Positions 1-5,743 are shown, counted from the first letter of the stretch. The stretch is DNA of 8,110 nucleotides from Bacteroidales bacterium (GCA_900769345.1 CAAGGJ010000063.1:1-8110), one strand, 5' to 3'. Numbers and translations: made by a program. The notes: a model not told the origin generated them from the sequence alone.

Positions 1-18
1 AGTGTTATATTTGCCATT

Positions 19-90
19 GGAAGTAGTTGAGTTGCTCGCTCACTACTAAGGTAGTAATTTTTGCCTTAGTAACTACTTCCTTTTTTTATT
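19..90 (+). terminator. Branched intrinsic terminator of an upstream gene outside the window
   Basis: A perfect 10-bp outer stem pairs 19-28 with 71-80 and is followed at once by a run of seven T (81-87), an A and more T. Inside it, 45-51 pairs perfectly over 7 bp with 64-70. An alternative 5-bp hairpin (42-46 with 51-55, loop TAAG) would compete with that inner stem. The T-run lies on the + strand side only, so it should end transcription arriving from the left, from a gene I cannot see. The branched, mutually exclusive inner pairings are more elaborate than a simple terminator, so an attenuator or the 3' end of a small RNA is possible. Confidence 0.75.
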
Positions 91-145
91 TTTTTCCAAA
101 ACGTTTAGGACAATATTGGATATTTGCATCGAATGATGCTTATAG

Positions 146-274
146 ATGTGTGTTTTTTTTGAACAATTTTGCACAGCTGAAGTTAAACCAACTGCAGTCG
201 GCGTAGTCAAAGTAGATGAAAGTGGCAGCAAGGAGGCACGAAGGCCACGCGTGAGAAATATTACTTTTTATTAA
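146..274 (+). CDS. Doubtful 42-residue ORF upstream of the DUF1232 gene
   Basis: An ATG at 146 opens a 42-codon frame that stops with TAA at 272-274. The peptide begins MCVFFEQFC and ends RRPRVRNITFY, with a basic second half. It is preceded in frame by a TAG at 143-145 and has no ribosome-binding site that I can see. The ORF is short enough to occur by chance, and the bases may instead be a transcribed leader or a dispersed intergenic element. No function is assigned. Its main support is that it fills most of the otherwise empty stretch between the terminator at 19-90 and the next gene, and that its composition is less AT-rich than the 88-170 spacer. Conservation of the peptide in other genomes would decide the matter. 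Confidence 0.2.
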   Translation: MCVFFEQFCTAEVKPTAVGVVKVDESGSKEARRPRVRNITFY

Positions 275-311
275 TAGAGTCACCCGTGAGGTGAAACAAC
301 AAAAATTGATA

Positions 312-746
312 ATGGGAAAAGGTATGAATTACGTAAAGCATTTTTTGAAAGGAGACTGGTTGCGCAAGGCAGCCACCTGTGTGGCAGATCCCGCCAAGAT
401 GAAATGGCTGGTGGATAGAGTGCGCCAATACTGTGGTAAGGACGGACTTGCCAAGGTTCGCGACCACCTCTCGCTGCTTGCCGATATGGCAAGCGACATT
501 ACCGGCGGCCGCTACAACCGATATAGCAAGGGGAATTTCCTGTTTGCTGTGGCTGCGCTGATATATGTGGTGTCGCCGCTCGACTTGGTGCCCGATTTTT
601 TGATAGGATTGGGACTGCTCGACGATGTGGCAATAGTGGGCTGGGCAATGAGCCGCCTGAAGGACGAAGTGGATAAGTATCAGTCGTTTAAGTCGGAACA
701 ATCAGCTCCAGAACCACCCGCCGAAACGGCAGTTTCGACCCGGTGA
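312..746 (+). CDS. DUF1232 (YkvA-family) small protein
   Basis: This 144-residue protein carries the DUF1232 signature at about residues 75-122. After a hydrophobic stretch (FLFAVAALIYVV) comes SPLDLVPDF, then a short hydrophobic link and LLDD, which matches the family pattern SPxDLxPDx...GxxDD. The family occurs widely in bacteria, often membrane-associated, and has no established biochemical role, so none is given here. Residues 1-70 are polar and probably helical; the tail after residue 124 is Pro/Ala/Glu-rich and likely disordered. The start is uncertain. The frame is open from GTG at 291, but that GTG lies in a small hairpin (281-284 with 290-293), so I prefer ATG 312; ATG 324 is also possible. 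A promoter begins about 34 bases after the stop, so pdxA is probably transcribed separately, at least in part. Confidence 0.85.
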   Translation: MGKGMNYVKHFLKGDWLRKAATCVADPAKMKWLVDRVRQYCGKDGLAKVRDHLSLLADMASDITGGRYNRYSKGNFLFAVAALIYVVSPLDLVPDFLIGLGLLDDVAIVGWAMSRLKDEVDKYQSFKSEQSAPEPPAETAVSTR

Positions 747-779
747 TGAAAATAAAAGTGCAAGCGTGGCACGCGGATG

Positions 780-810
780 TTGGCAAATCGGCAAAAATTT
801 TGTACCTTTA
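780..810 (+). promoter_or_regulatory. Bacteroidetes-type promoter for pdxA
   Basis: TTG at 780-782 and TACCTTTA at 803-810 are separated by 20 bp. This fits the Bacteroidetes sigma-ABfr pattern (a TTG/TTTG element near -33 and TAnnTTTG near -7), with one mismatch at the last base of the -7 box. Transcription would start near 816-820 and give a leader of about 85 nt before the pdxA ATG at 902. This is a motif match by eye only. Confidence 0.5.
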
Positions 811-837
811 CGAAATAATTAGTATTTGGTGCAGTTT

Positions 838-870
838 GCGCTGTTGCGAAGCGGTATTTTCAACAAGCGT
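838..870 (+). other. Hairpin in the pdxA 5' leader
   Basis: Bases 838-846 pair with 861-870 through nine pairs, including one G-T and a single bulged A, around a 14-nt loop. The hairpin lies between the predicted transcription start and the pdxA start codon, ending about 31 nt before the ATG. It has no T-run, so it is not a terminator. It could be a regulatory or mRNA-stabilising leader structure, or chance. I do not recognise a known riboswitch class in it. Confidence 0.25.
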
Positions 871-901
871 CTGCGCAGTGTAACTTTTATTTTGACAATT
901 A

Positions 902-2002
902 ATGACAAACGATAAGATTATACGCGTTGGTATAACCCAAGGAGACACCAACGGCATAGGCTATGAAGTGATATTGAAGACCCTTCAGAGCCCACAAATC
1001 ACCGAGCTTTTTACGCCGGTGGTATATGGATCGGCCAAGACGGCGAGCTATCATCGCAAGGCACTTGAATTGCAACCGGTGTCGATGAACGTGATAAAGA
1101 GCGGCGCCGACATAAAGGACGGAGTGAATAACTTGGTGGAAGTGTCGGCTGAAGAGGTGAAAGTGGACCTCGGCAACGCCAGCGAGCACGCCGGCAAGGC
1201 AGCCTTCGATGCATTGGAGCACGCCGTGTCCGACCTCAAACAAGGCTATATAGATGTGCTTGTCACAGCACCCATCAACAAAAAGAGCATACAGAGCGAC
1301 CAATTTACCTTCCCGGGTCATACCGAGTATCTCGAGGCAAGCATAGGTGATGGCGACAAGGCGCTGATGATACTTTTCAGCGAGAAAGTGCGCGTGGCGC
1401 TCGTTACCACCCATGTGCCGGTGGCTAACATCAGCAGCGCTATCACCAAAGAATTGGTGCTGGAGAAGATAATGGCGTTCAACGATTCGCTCAAGCGCGA
1501 TTTTGGAGTGGTGCGACCTCGCATAGCAGTGCTTGCGCTCAATCCACATGCCGGCGACGGTGGCTTGCTGGGCAAGGAAGAGCAGGAAGTGATAATTCCC
1601 GCCATAGAGGAAGCCGTCAACCGCAAGATTACGACATTCGGTCCCTATGCAGCCGATGGATTTTTCGGCAATGAGCAATACACCCACTTCGATGGCGTGC
1701 TTGCCATGTATCACGACCAGGGATTGGCACCATTTAAGGTGCTTGCTATGGAGAGTGGGGTGAACTTCACTGCCGGGTTGCAATATGTTCGCACCAGTCC
1801 CGACCACGGCACAGGTTACGACATCGCCGGCAAGAACGAAGCCAATGAGCAGTCGATGCGCCAAGCCATCTATTCGGCTATCGACATCTTCCGCAATCGC
1901 GAGCGCTATTCCGAGATGACGCAAAATCCGCTGCGCCGCATGTACTTCGACAAGAGTGGCGACAAGGAAGTGCTCGACTTGACAAAAGTAGACGAAGATT
2001 GA
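902..2002 (+). CDS. pdxA: 4-hydroxythreonine-4-phosphate dehydrogenase PdxA
   Basis: PdxA catalyses NAD(P)-dependent oxidation of 4-(phosphooxy)-L-threonine in the deoxyxylulose-5-phosphate-dependent route to pyridoxine phosphate. PdxJ then condenses the product. It is a cytoplasmic, metal-dependent homodimer. The 366-residue protein shows the family signatures in order: GDTNGIG (14-20), TAPINKK (122-128), FPGHTEYLE (137-145), TTHVPV (169-174), LNPHAGDGGLLGKEE (213-227), MYHDQGLAPFK (269-279) and FTAGLQYVRTSPDHGTGYD (289-307). His171, His216 and His271 match the three metal-binding histidines of the E. coli enzyme (166, 211, 266), and His140-Thr141 match its substrate-phosphate pair. The protein is somewhat longer than the E. 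coli enzyme (about 330 residues), with a charged C-terminal tail. ATG 902 places the first beta strand directly at the N-terminus. No pdxJ is visible in the window. Confidence 0.97.
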   Translation: MTNDKIIRVGITQGDTNGIGYEVILKTLQSPQITELFTPVVYGSAKTASYHRKALELQPVSMNVIKSGADIKDGVNNLVEVSAEEVKVDLGNASEHAGKAAFDALEHAVSDLKQGYIDVLVTAPINKKSIQSDQFTFPGHTEYLEASIGDGDKALMILFSEKVRVALVTTHVPVANISSAITKELVLEKIMAFNDSLKRDFGVVRPRIAVLALNPHAGDGGLLGKEEQEVIIPAIEEAVNRKITTFGPYAADGFFGNEQYTHFDGVLAMYHDQGLAPFKVLAMESGVNFTAGLQYVRTSPDHGTGYDIAGKNEANEQSMRQAIYSAIDIFRNRERYSEMTQNPLRRMYFDKSGDKEVLDLTKVDED

Positions 2003-2016
2003 AAAAATAACGATAG

Positions 2017-2056
2017 AGCTCCCTCTCTGAACTGAAGAGGGTGCTTATCTTTTTTT
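2017..2056 (+). terminator. Intrinsic terminator after pdxA
   Basis: Bases 2017-2026 pair with 2036-2045 (nine pairs and one T-T mismatch) around a 9-nt loop, and a run of seven T follows at 2050-2056. It begins 14 bases after the pdxA stop codon. It separates pdxA from the four-gene run that starts at 2106, so that run probably has its own promoter between about 2057 and 2105, where I could not identify a confident TAnnTTTG box. Confidence 0.8.
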
Positions 2057-2105
2057 ATAAAGACGAACTAATATCATATAATAACATAAAAAACTGTAGG
2101 GAGTT

Positions 2106-2813
2106 ATGAATTATGCAATAATTGCCGCAGGCGAGGGTAGCCGATTGGCACAAGAAGGTGTGAAGAAACCAAAACCGCTTGTAGAACTATGTGGTGAGCC
2201 TATGATAGGCCGCCTAATCAACATCTTTGTGCGCTGCAACGCCGAGAGTGTGAGCGTGATAGTGAATCAAGAGATGACCGAAGTGCAGGAATATCTGCAA
2301 GATCTCAAAGGCAAGCTCAGCGTGCCGCTCAACATAGTGGTGAAGTCTACACCAAGTTCGATGCACAGTTTCTATGAACTCACCCGAGTGATGAAGCCCG
2401 GCAAATTCTGTCTTACCACTGTGGATACCATCTTCAAGGAGCCCGATTTTGCAAAATATATAGCAGCCTTCGAAGCCGACGACCAATACGACGGTATGAT
2501 GGCAGTGACACCCTATATCGAGGATGAGAAGCCACTCTATGTGGATGTGAACGATGCGATGGAGATAAACACCTTCCGCGACGAGACATACGAAGGCGCC
2601 AAATACATCTCGGGCGGCATATATGCGCTCACCGACAAGTCGTGGACGGTGCTCAAGCAATGCATCGACGGCGGCGTGGCTCGCATGCGCAATTTCCAGC
2701 GCGCCCTCGTGAGCAGCGGATTGAAGCTCAAAGCCTACTCGATAGAGAAGATTGTTGACGTGGATCACGCAGGCGACATCGAGGTGGCAGGGCGCTTTAT
2801 AAGCGAGAAATAA
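2106..2813 (+). CDS. Sugar/polyol-phosphate nucleotidyltransferase family protein
   Basis: This 235-residue protein is a GT-A-fold NTP transferase. The nucleotide-binding signature opens the protein (AAGEGSR at 7-13, then KKPKP at 20-24). An acidic residue in TTVDTIF (104-110; Asp107) sits where the first metal ligand is expected. ISGGIYAL (168-175) is the conserved substrate-pocket strand, and IVDVDHAGD (216-224) supplies the C-terminal acidic motif. There is no hexapeptide-repeat acyltransferase tail, so this is a bare catalytic domain of the size seen in LicC-like phosphocholine or inositol-phosphate cytidylyltransferases. The family transfers an NMP from an NTP onto a phosphorylated sugar, polyol or amino alcohol. 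The downstream CDP-alcohol phosphotransferase makes CTP the likeliest nucleotide, but neither nucleotide nor acceptor can be read from the sequence. The gene starts 49 bases after the pdxA terminator and is followed 65 bases later by the ATP-grasp gene. Confidence 0.85.
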   Translation: MNYAIIAAGEGSRLAQEGVKKPKPLVELCGEPMIGRLINIFVRCNAESVSVIVNQEMTEVQEYLQDLKGKLSVPLNIVVKSTPSSMHSFYELTRVMKPGKFCLTTVDTIFKEPDFAKYIAAFEADDQYDGMMAVTPYIEDEKPLYVDVNDAMEINTFRDETYEGAKYISGGIYALTDKSWTVLKQCIDGGVARMRNFQRALVSSGLKLKAYSIEKIVDVDHAGDIEVAGRFISEK

Positions 2814-2878
2814 GGGCAAAACTGACGATAACACCATCAAAAAGAACGAAACAAATCGAGATTTAAGCATAAGAGACT

Positions 2879-3757
2879 ATGGCAGACATTGTAATAGCAG
2901 GCGTGATGCGTGCAGGCGCATATTCGCCAAACCATATAGGCAACGACACGGCGATATTTAACGCCGTAGCCGAGCATCTGCGCAAGCGCGGTTGCATAGT
3001 TAACGTCTATAATGAGGACCAGTTTAACAAGAACGGCGTTGAGGAACGTGTGATAATGAACATGTGCCGCGAACAAGCCTCGATAGCCAAACTGCAACGC
3101 TACGAAGACGAAGGCCGCTTGGTAATCAATTCGGGCTTCGGTATCGAAAACTGCACCCGTGAGCGCATGACACGCATCTTGATGGGCAATACCATTCCTT
3201 ATCCCGAGAGCCTGATAGTGAATACCGACGAGGCAGTGAAGCCACTGCTCAAGAAAGCCGGATTTCAGAGTTGCTGGATAAAGCGCGGCGATTTTCACGC
3301 CATGCACAAGGAGGATGTGAGCTATGTGCGCCATGCCGAGGAGGCTCAGGAAGTGCTTCAAGAATATTTTTTCCGTGGTATTAAGCGAGCCGTAATCAAT
3401 AAGCACTTGGTGGGCGACCTTATCAAATTCTACGGTGTAAAGGACCAACCGTTTTTCTACTGGTTCTACCCCTTTGATCAGGGACACAGCAAATATGGCG
3501 CCGAGGCCATCAACGGCAAGTCGAAAGGCTTCAGCTTCGATGTAGATGAGATGAAACGCATCTGCCAGCAGGCAGCCGAAGAGCTCAATGTGGTGGTGTA
3601 TGGCGGCGACTGCATAGTGGATGCCGAGGGCAAAATGCAGATAATCGACTTCAACGACTGGCCAAGTTTTGCGCCATGTCGCAACGAGGCTGCACCCTAC
3701 ATTGCCAAGGCTATAATCAGTGCGGTGAAGAAGCACACCGATGAGCGCCGACGCTAA
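2879..3757 (+). CDS. ATP-grasp-fold protein of unknown substrate
   Basis: I read this 292-residue protein as ATP-grasp-like. Residues 1-110 resemble a pre-ATP-grasp domain (NHIGNDTAIFNAV at 18-30, VYNEDQF at 43-49, INSGFGIENCTRERMTRIL at 83-101). Residues 111-270 carry ATP-grasp landmarks: CWIKRGDFH (132-140) offers a nucleotide-binding Lys, VINKHLVGDLIKFYGV (172-187) fits the adenine-hinge strand, and YGGDCIVDAEGKMQIIDFND (241-260) ends in the D-x-N pair (Asp257, Asn259) typical of Mg2+ ligation. WPSF follows, reminiscent of the ID-x-N-x-(F)P ending of inositol polyphosphate 5/6-kinases and some ligases. Members of this superfamily phosphorylate or ligate through acyl-phosphates. Whether this one is a kinase, a ligase or inactive is not decided. 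No signal peptide or membrane segment is visible, so it is probably cytoplasmic. The 106-base gap to the next gene is the widest inside the run. Confidence 0.7.
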   Translation: MADIVIAGVMRAGAYSPNHIGNDTAIFNAVAEHLRKRGCIVNVYNEDQFNKNGVEERVIMNMCREQASIAKLQRYEDEGRLVINSGFGIENCTRERMTRILMGNTIPYPESLIVNTDEAVKPLLKKAGFQSCWIKRGDFHAMHKEDVSYVRHAEEAQEVLQEYFFRGIKRAVINKHLVGDLIKFYGVKDQPFFYWFYPFDQGHSKYGAEAINGKSKGFSFDVDEMKRICQQAAEELNVVVYGGDCIVDAEGKMQIIDFNDWPSFAPCRNEAAPYIAKAIISAVKKHTDERRR

Positions 3758-3863
3758 TAGACGCTATCAGTAAAATAAAAGTGCGCGGCTGTGAGAATAC
3801 GCCTATATAAGCGAATTGTTTTATAGAATCAATCAAGATTTGTACTGACAAAAGAGAAAGATA
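3758..3863 (+). other. 106-base spacer inside the four-gene run
   Basis: No gene or convincing terminator is visible here. The spacer begins with an imperfect direct repeat that overlaps the previous stop codon (ACGCTAATAG at 3751-3760, ACGCTATCAG at 3761-3770). It contains AAAATAAAAGTGC (3772-3784), which also occurs just after the DUF1232 stop (749-761). AAGATTTG at 3835-3842 is a partial match to the Bacteroidetes -7 box, but no -33 element lies at the right distance. An internal promoter is possible but not shown. Confidence 0.3.
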
Positions 3864-4829
3864 ATGCGAAGTTTTAAAGAATTTAAAGAAGCATATAAGG
3901 GGTCGCTGAAATCGATGGACACCGAAGAGACCATCGACTTGATGTTTTATCGTCCCATAGGCTTTGCGTGGGCACTGCTCGCCGCAAAGTTAGGCATTAC
4001 GCCCAATATGATTACCATAGCCTCGATATTCTTAGGCGTGGCGGGCGGTTTGCTGTTTTATTTCTACGAGCCTAACCAGATGTGGCTCAATTTTATTGGT
4101 ATGTTGCTGTTGGTGTGGGCCAATTCGTTTGACAGCGCCGATGGACAGCTGGCTCGAATGACCAAGCAGTATTCGCGTCTGGGCCGCATACTCGACGGCG
4201 TGAGTGGCGATTTCTGGTTTATTGCCATCTATTTCACGATTGTGTTCCGTGTGATAGCATCCAGCCCATTTTTTATGGAGCATCTGTGGCTCATTTGGGG
4301 GCTTGCCATCACAGCCGGTATGAGTCATACCAAGCAAGCTGCTGCAGCCGACTACTATCGCCAGTTCCACCTGTTCTTCCTTAAAGGAGAAGAGGGCAGC
4401 GAACTCGACAGCACCGAGCAACTTGACCGCGACAATGCAGGACTGACCTGGCGCACACCGATGAAAAAAATTGTGGCAATCACCTATCGCAACTACACAG
4501 CCCAGCAAGAGGCATGCACACCGAGTATGCAACGCCTTCGCCGCGAGTTGCGCCGCCAATTCGGCAACGCTGCCGCTATACCGCAATCGTTCCGCGATGC
4601 ATTTCGCGCAAAGAGCAAGCCACTGATGAAGTACACCAATATGCTCTCGTTCAACACACGCGTGATAGCACTGTTTGTGTCGATTATCGTGCGCATGCCG
4701 TGGCTTTATTTTGTATTTGAATTGGTGGTGCTCAACACCATGTTGGTGTATATGATTCGCCGCCACGAACGCTTCTGCAGCCGCTTTGCCGACGAAGTAG
4801 CTGAGGGAAAATATTCGAAGGAAGACTAA
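3864..4829 (+). CDS. CDP-alcohol phosphatidyltransferase family membrane protein
   Basis: Enzymes of this family move a phospho-alcohol from a CDP-linked donor to an acceptor alcohol inside the inner membrane, for example in phosphatidylglycerol, phosphatidylinositol or di-inositol phosphate synthesis. The 321-residue protein has the family core. GITPNMIT (44-51) opens the first membrane helix, and the catalytic signature runs from Asp90: DSADGQLAR (90-98), eight residues, Gly107, three residues, Asp111. The canonical pattern then needs Asp at +4 (position 115), but here 115 is Gly and the Asp is at 116. I estimate six membrane helices (about 49-68, 72-89, 112-132, 137-154, 264-278, 279-298). 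A charged, probably cytoplasmic insert of roughly 100 residues (160-260) separates helices 4 and 5, making the protein much longer than PgsA-type enzymes (about 180-200 residues). It ends 23 bases before the HAD gene. Donor and acceptor are unknown. Confidence 0.88.
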   Translation: MRSFKEFKEAYKGSLKSMDTEETIDLMFYRPIGFAWALLAAKLGITPNMITIASIFLGVAGGLLFYFYEPNQMWLNFIGMLLLVWANSFDSADGQLARMTKQYSRLGRILDGVSGDFWFIAIYFTIVFRVIASSPFFMEHLWLIWGLAITAGMSHTKQAAAADYYRQFHLFFLKGEEGSELDSTEQLDRDNAGLTWRTPMKKIVAITYRNYTAQQEACTPSMQRLRRELRRQFGNAAAIPQSFRDAFRAKSKPLMKYTNMLSFNTRVIALFVSIIVRMPWLYFVFELVVLNTMLVYMIRRHERFCSRFADEVAEGKYSKED

Positions 4830-4852
4830 ACAAAAAAACATTTCGACGAGAT

Positions 4853-5566
4853 ATGATTAAAGGCATAATATTCGACTACGGCGGCACCATCGACAGCCGC
4901 GGAGTACATTGGAGCGAAGTTATATGGGACGGCTATTGTGCGAGCCGAGTGCCGGTGAGTAAAGAGGAGTTTCGCCAGAGTTATGTGATGGCAGAGCGCG
5001 AACTTGCCAAGGTGCGCCACATATTGCCGCATCACAATTTCTACGACCTTCTGCTCATTAAGATGCGCATCGAACTCGGCGACTTGGTGGCACGCGAAGT
5101 GTTGCCGGCCGACTTTGCCCTCGAGGAGAACGCTGTGGCTATAGCCCGCTATTGCTACGACGCAGCCCGTGGCAGCATCGAGGAGGCTCGTCCAACGCTC
5201 GAAGCCCTCTATGCGCGTTATCCTATGGTGCTTGTGAGCAACTTCTATGGCAATGTGGAGAGCGTGCTGAGCGACTTCGATGTGCGCAAATACTTCAAGA
5301 CCATCGTGGAGAGCGCCGTGGTGGGAGTTCGCAAGCCCGACCCGAAAATTTTTGCACTTGGCGTGGAAGCTCTCGGACTCAATGCCGACGAAGTGCTTGT
5401 GATAGGCGACAGCTATAAGAAAGACATAGTGCCAGCCGAAAGCCTTGGCTGCAAGGTGCTGTGGATAAAAGGCAAGGGTTGGACAGCCGAAGAAGATGCC
5501 CAAACCCACCCATGCATCATCTCGCGCCTGAGCCAAGTGCTCGAGAGCCCCATTCTTGCAGAGTAA
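4853..5566 (+). CDS. HAD-superfamily hydrolase, probable phosphatase
   Basis: This 237-residue soluble protein has all four HAD motifs in order. Motif I is FDYGGTID (7-14) with nucleophile Asp8. Motif II is VLVSN (126-130). Motif III is VRKPDPKIF (159-167) with Lys161. Motif IV is VIGDSYKKD (183-191) with Asp186 and Asp191 as likely Mg2+ ligands. A helical cap of about 80-100 residues lies between motifs I and II, as in subclass I enzymes. Motif I has Gly10 where most HAD phosphatases have the general-acid Asp. Active phosphatases such as YihX (FDLGN) also lack it, so activity is not excluded. The gene is closely coupled to the CDP-alcohol phosphotransferase (23-base gap), which suggests it dephosphorylates a phosphorylated lipid headgroup or a precursor in the same pathway. 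That role is inference; haloacid dehalogenation is a less likely alternative. Confidence 0.88.
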   Translation: MIKGIIFDYGGTIDSRGVHWSEVIWDGYCASRVPVSKEEFRQSYVMAERELAKVRHILPHHNFYDLLLIKMRIELGDLVAREVLPADFALEENAVAIARYCYDAARGSIEEARPTLEALYARYPMVLVSNFYGNVESVLSDFDVRKYFKTIVESAVVGVRKPDPKIFALGVEALGLNADEVLVIGDSYKKDIVPAESLGCKVLWIKGKGWTAEEDAQTHPCIISRLSQVLESPILAE

Positions 5567-5595
5567 AGGCAAAAATAAACTGAATTAATACTGAT

Positions 5596-5620
5596 GTCCG
5601 CAAAAACTATTTGAGCGGAC
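5596..5620 (+). other. Small hairpin after the HAD gene
   Basis: GTCCGC (5596-5601) pairs perfectly with GCGGAC (5615-5620) around a 13-nt loop, 30 bases after the HAD stop codon. No T-run follows, so it is not a complete terminator. It may protect the mRNA 3' end or pair with the next hairpin, whose 3' arm also contains GTCCGC (5653-5658). Confidence 0.3.
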
Positions 5621-5630
5621 GATAAGATTT

Positions 5631-5668
5631 AGGGCTGGCTCCTATTGCAGGAGTCCGCCCTTTCTGTT
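5631..5668 (+). terminator. Probable terminator of the four-gene run
   Basis: Bases 5631-5643 pair with 5649-5661 through twelve pairs, interrupted by one bulged T on each side, around the loop ATTGC. The stem is GC-rich and is followed by TTTCTGTT. The T-tract is weak, but the position (64 bases after the HAD stop) and the stem strength fit the end of the plus-strand transcript. Confidence 0.6.
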
Positions 5669-5694
5669 CGCCGGCAAGCCTATCTTAATGACGC

Positions 5695-5725
5695 AAAAAA
5701 AGGGACTGCCGGTCGGGCAGTCCCT
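5695..5725 (-). terminator. Terminator of the minus-strand surface-protein gene
   Basis: A perfect 10-bp GC-rich stem pairs 5701-5710 with 5716-5725 around a 5-base loop. On the minus strand it is followed by seven U (5701 down to 5695). It lies 18 bases beyond the stop codon of the gene at 5744. The plus-strand side has no T-run, so it should act in one direction only. Confidence 0.88.
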
Positions 5726-5743
5726 GTAGTAGGACAGTGAGAG

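Noticed and set aside
119..126. GATATTTG as a -7 promoter box for the upstream leader or DUF1232 gene
   Set aside because: It matches the TTTG end, but no TTTG or TTG element lies 19-21 bp upstream, and it sits just behind the terminator T-run.
764..774. GCGT-GGC-ACGC inverted repeat after the DUF1232 gene as a terminator
   Set aside because: Only four base pairs with a 3-base loop and no T-run on either strand.
899..1924. 341-residue minus-strand open frame opposite pdxA
   Set aside because: The plus strand encodes an unmistakable PdxA with all motifs. The antisense frame has the His/Cys/Leu-rich composition of a codon-bias shadow and matches no family I recognise.
2837..3736. 299-residue minus-strand open frame opposite the ATP-grasp gene
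   Set aside because: The plus-strand protein carries coherent ATP-grasp motifs; the antisense frame is His/Ala/Leu-rich with no motif.
3751..3770. Adjacent 10-base imperfect repeats as a mobile-element target duplication
   Set aside because: They match at 8 of 10 positions with no insertion between them, and one copy includes the stop codon of the previous gene; chance is sufficient.
4826..5572. 248-residue minus-strand open frame opposite the HAD gene
   Set aside because: All four HAD motifs lie on the plus strand; the reverse frame is a shadow. The same applies to the minus-strand frames at 2214-2870 and 4032-4841.
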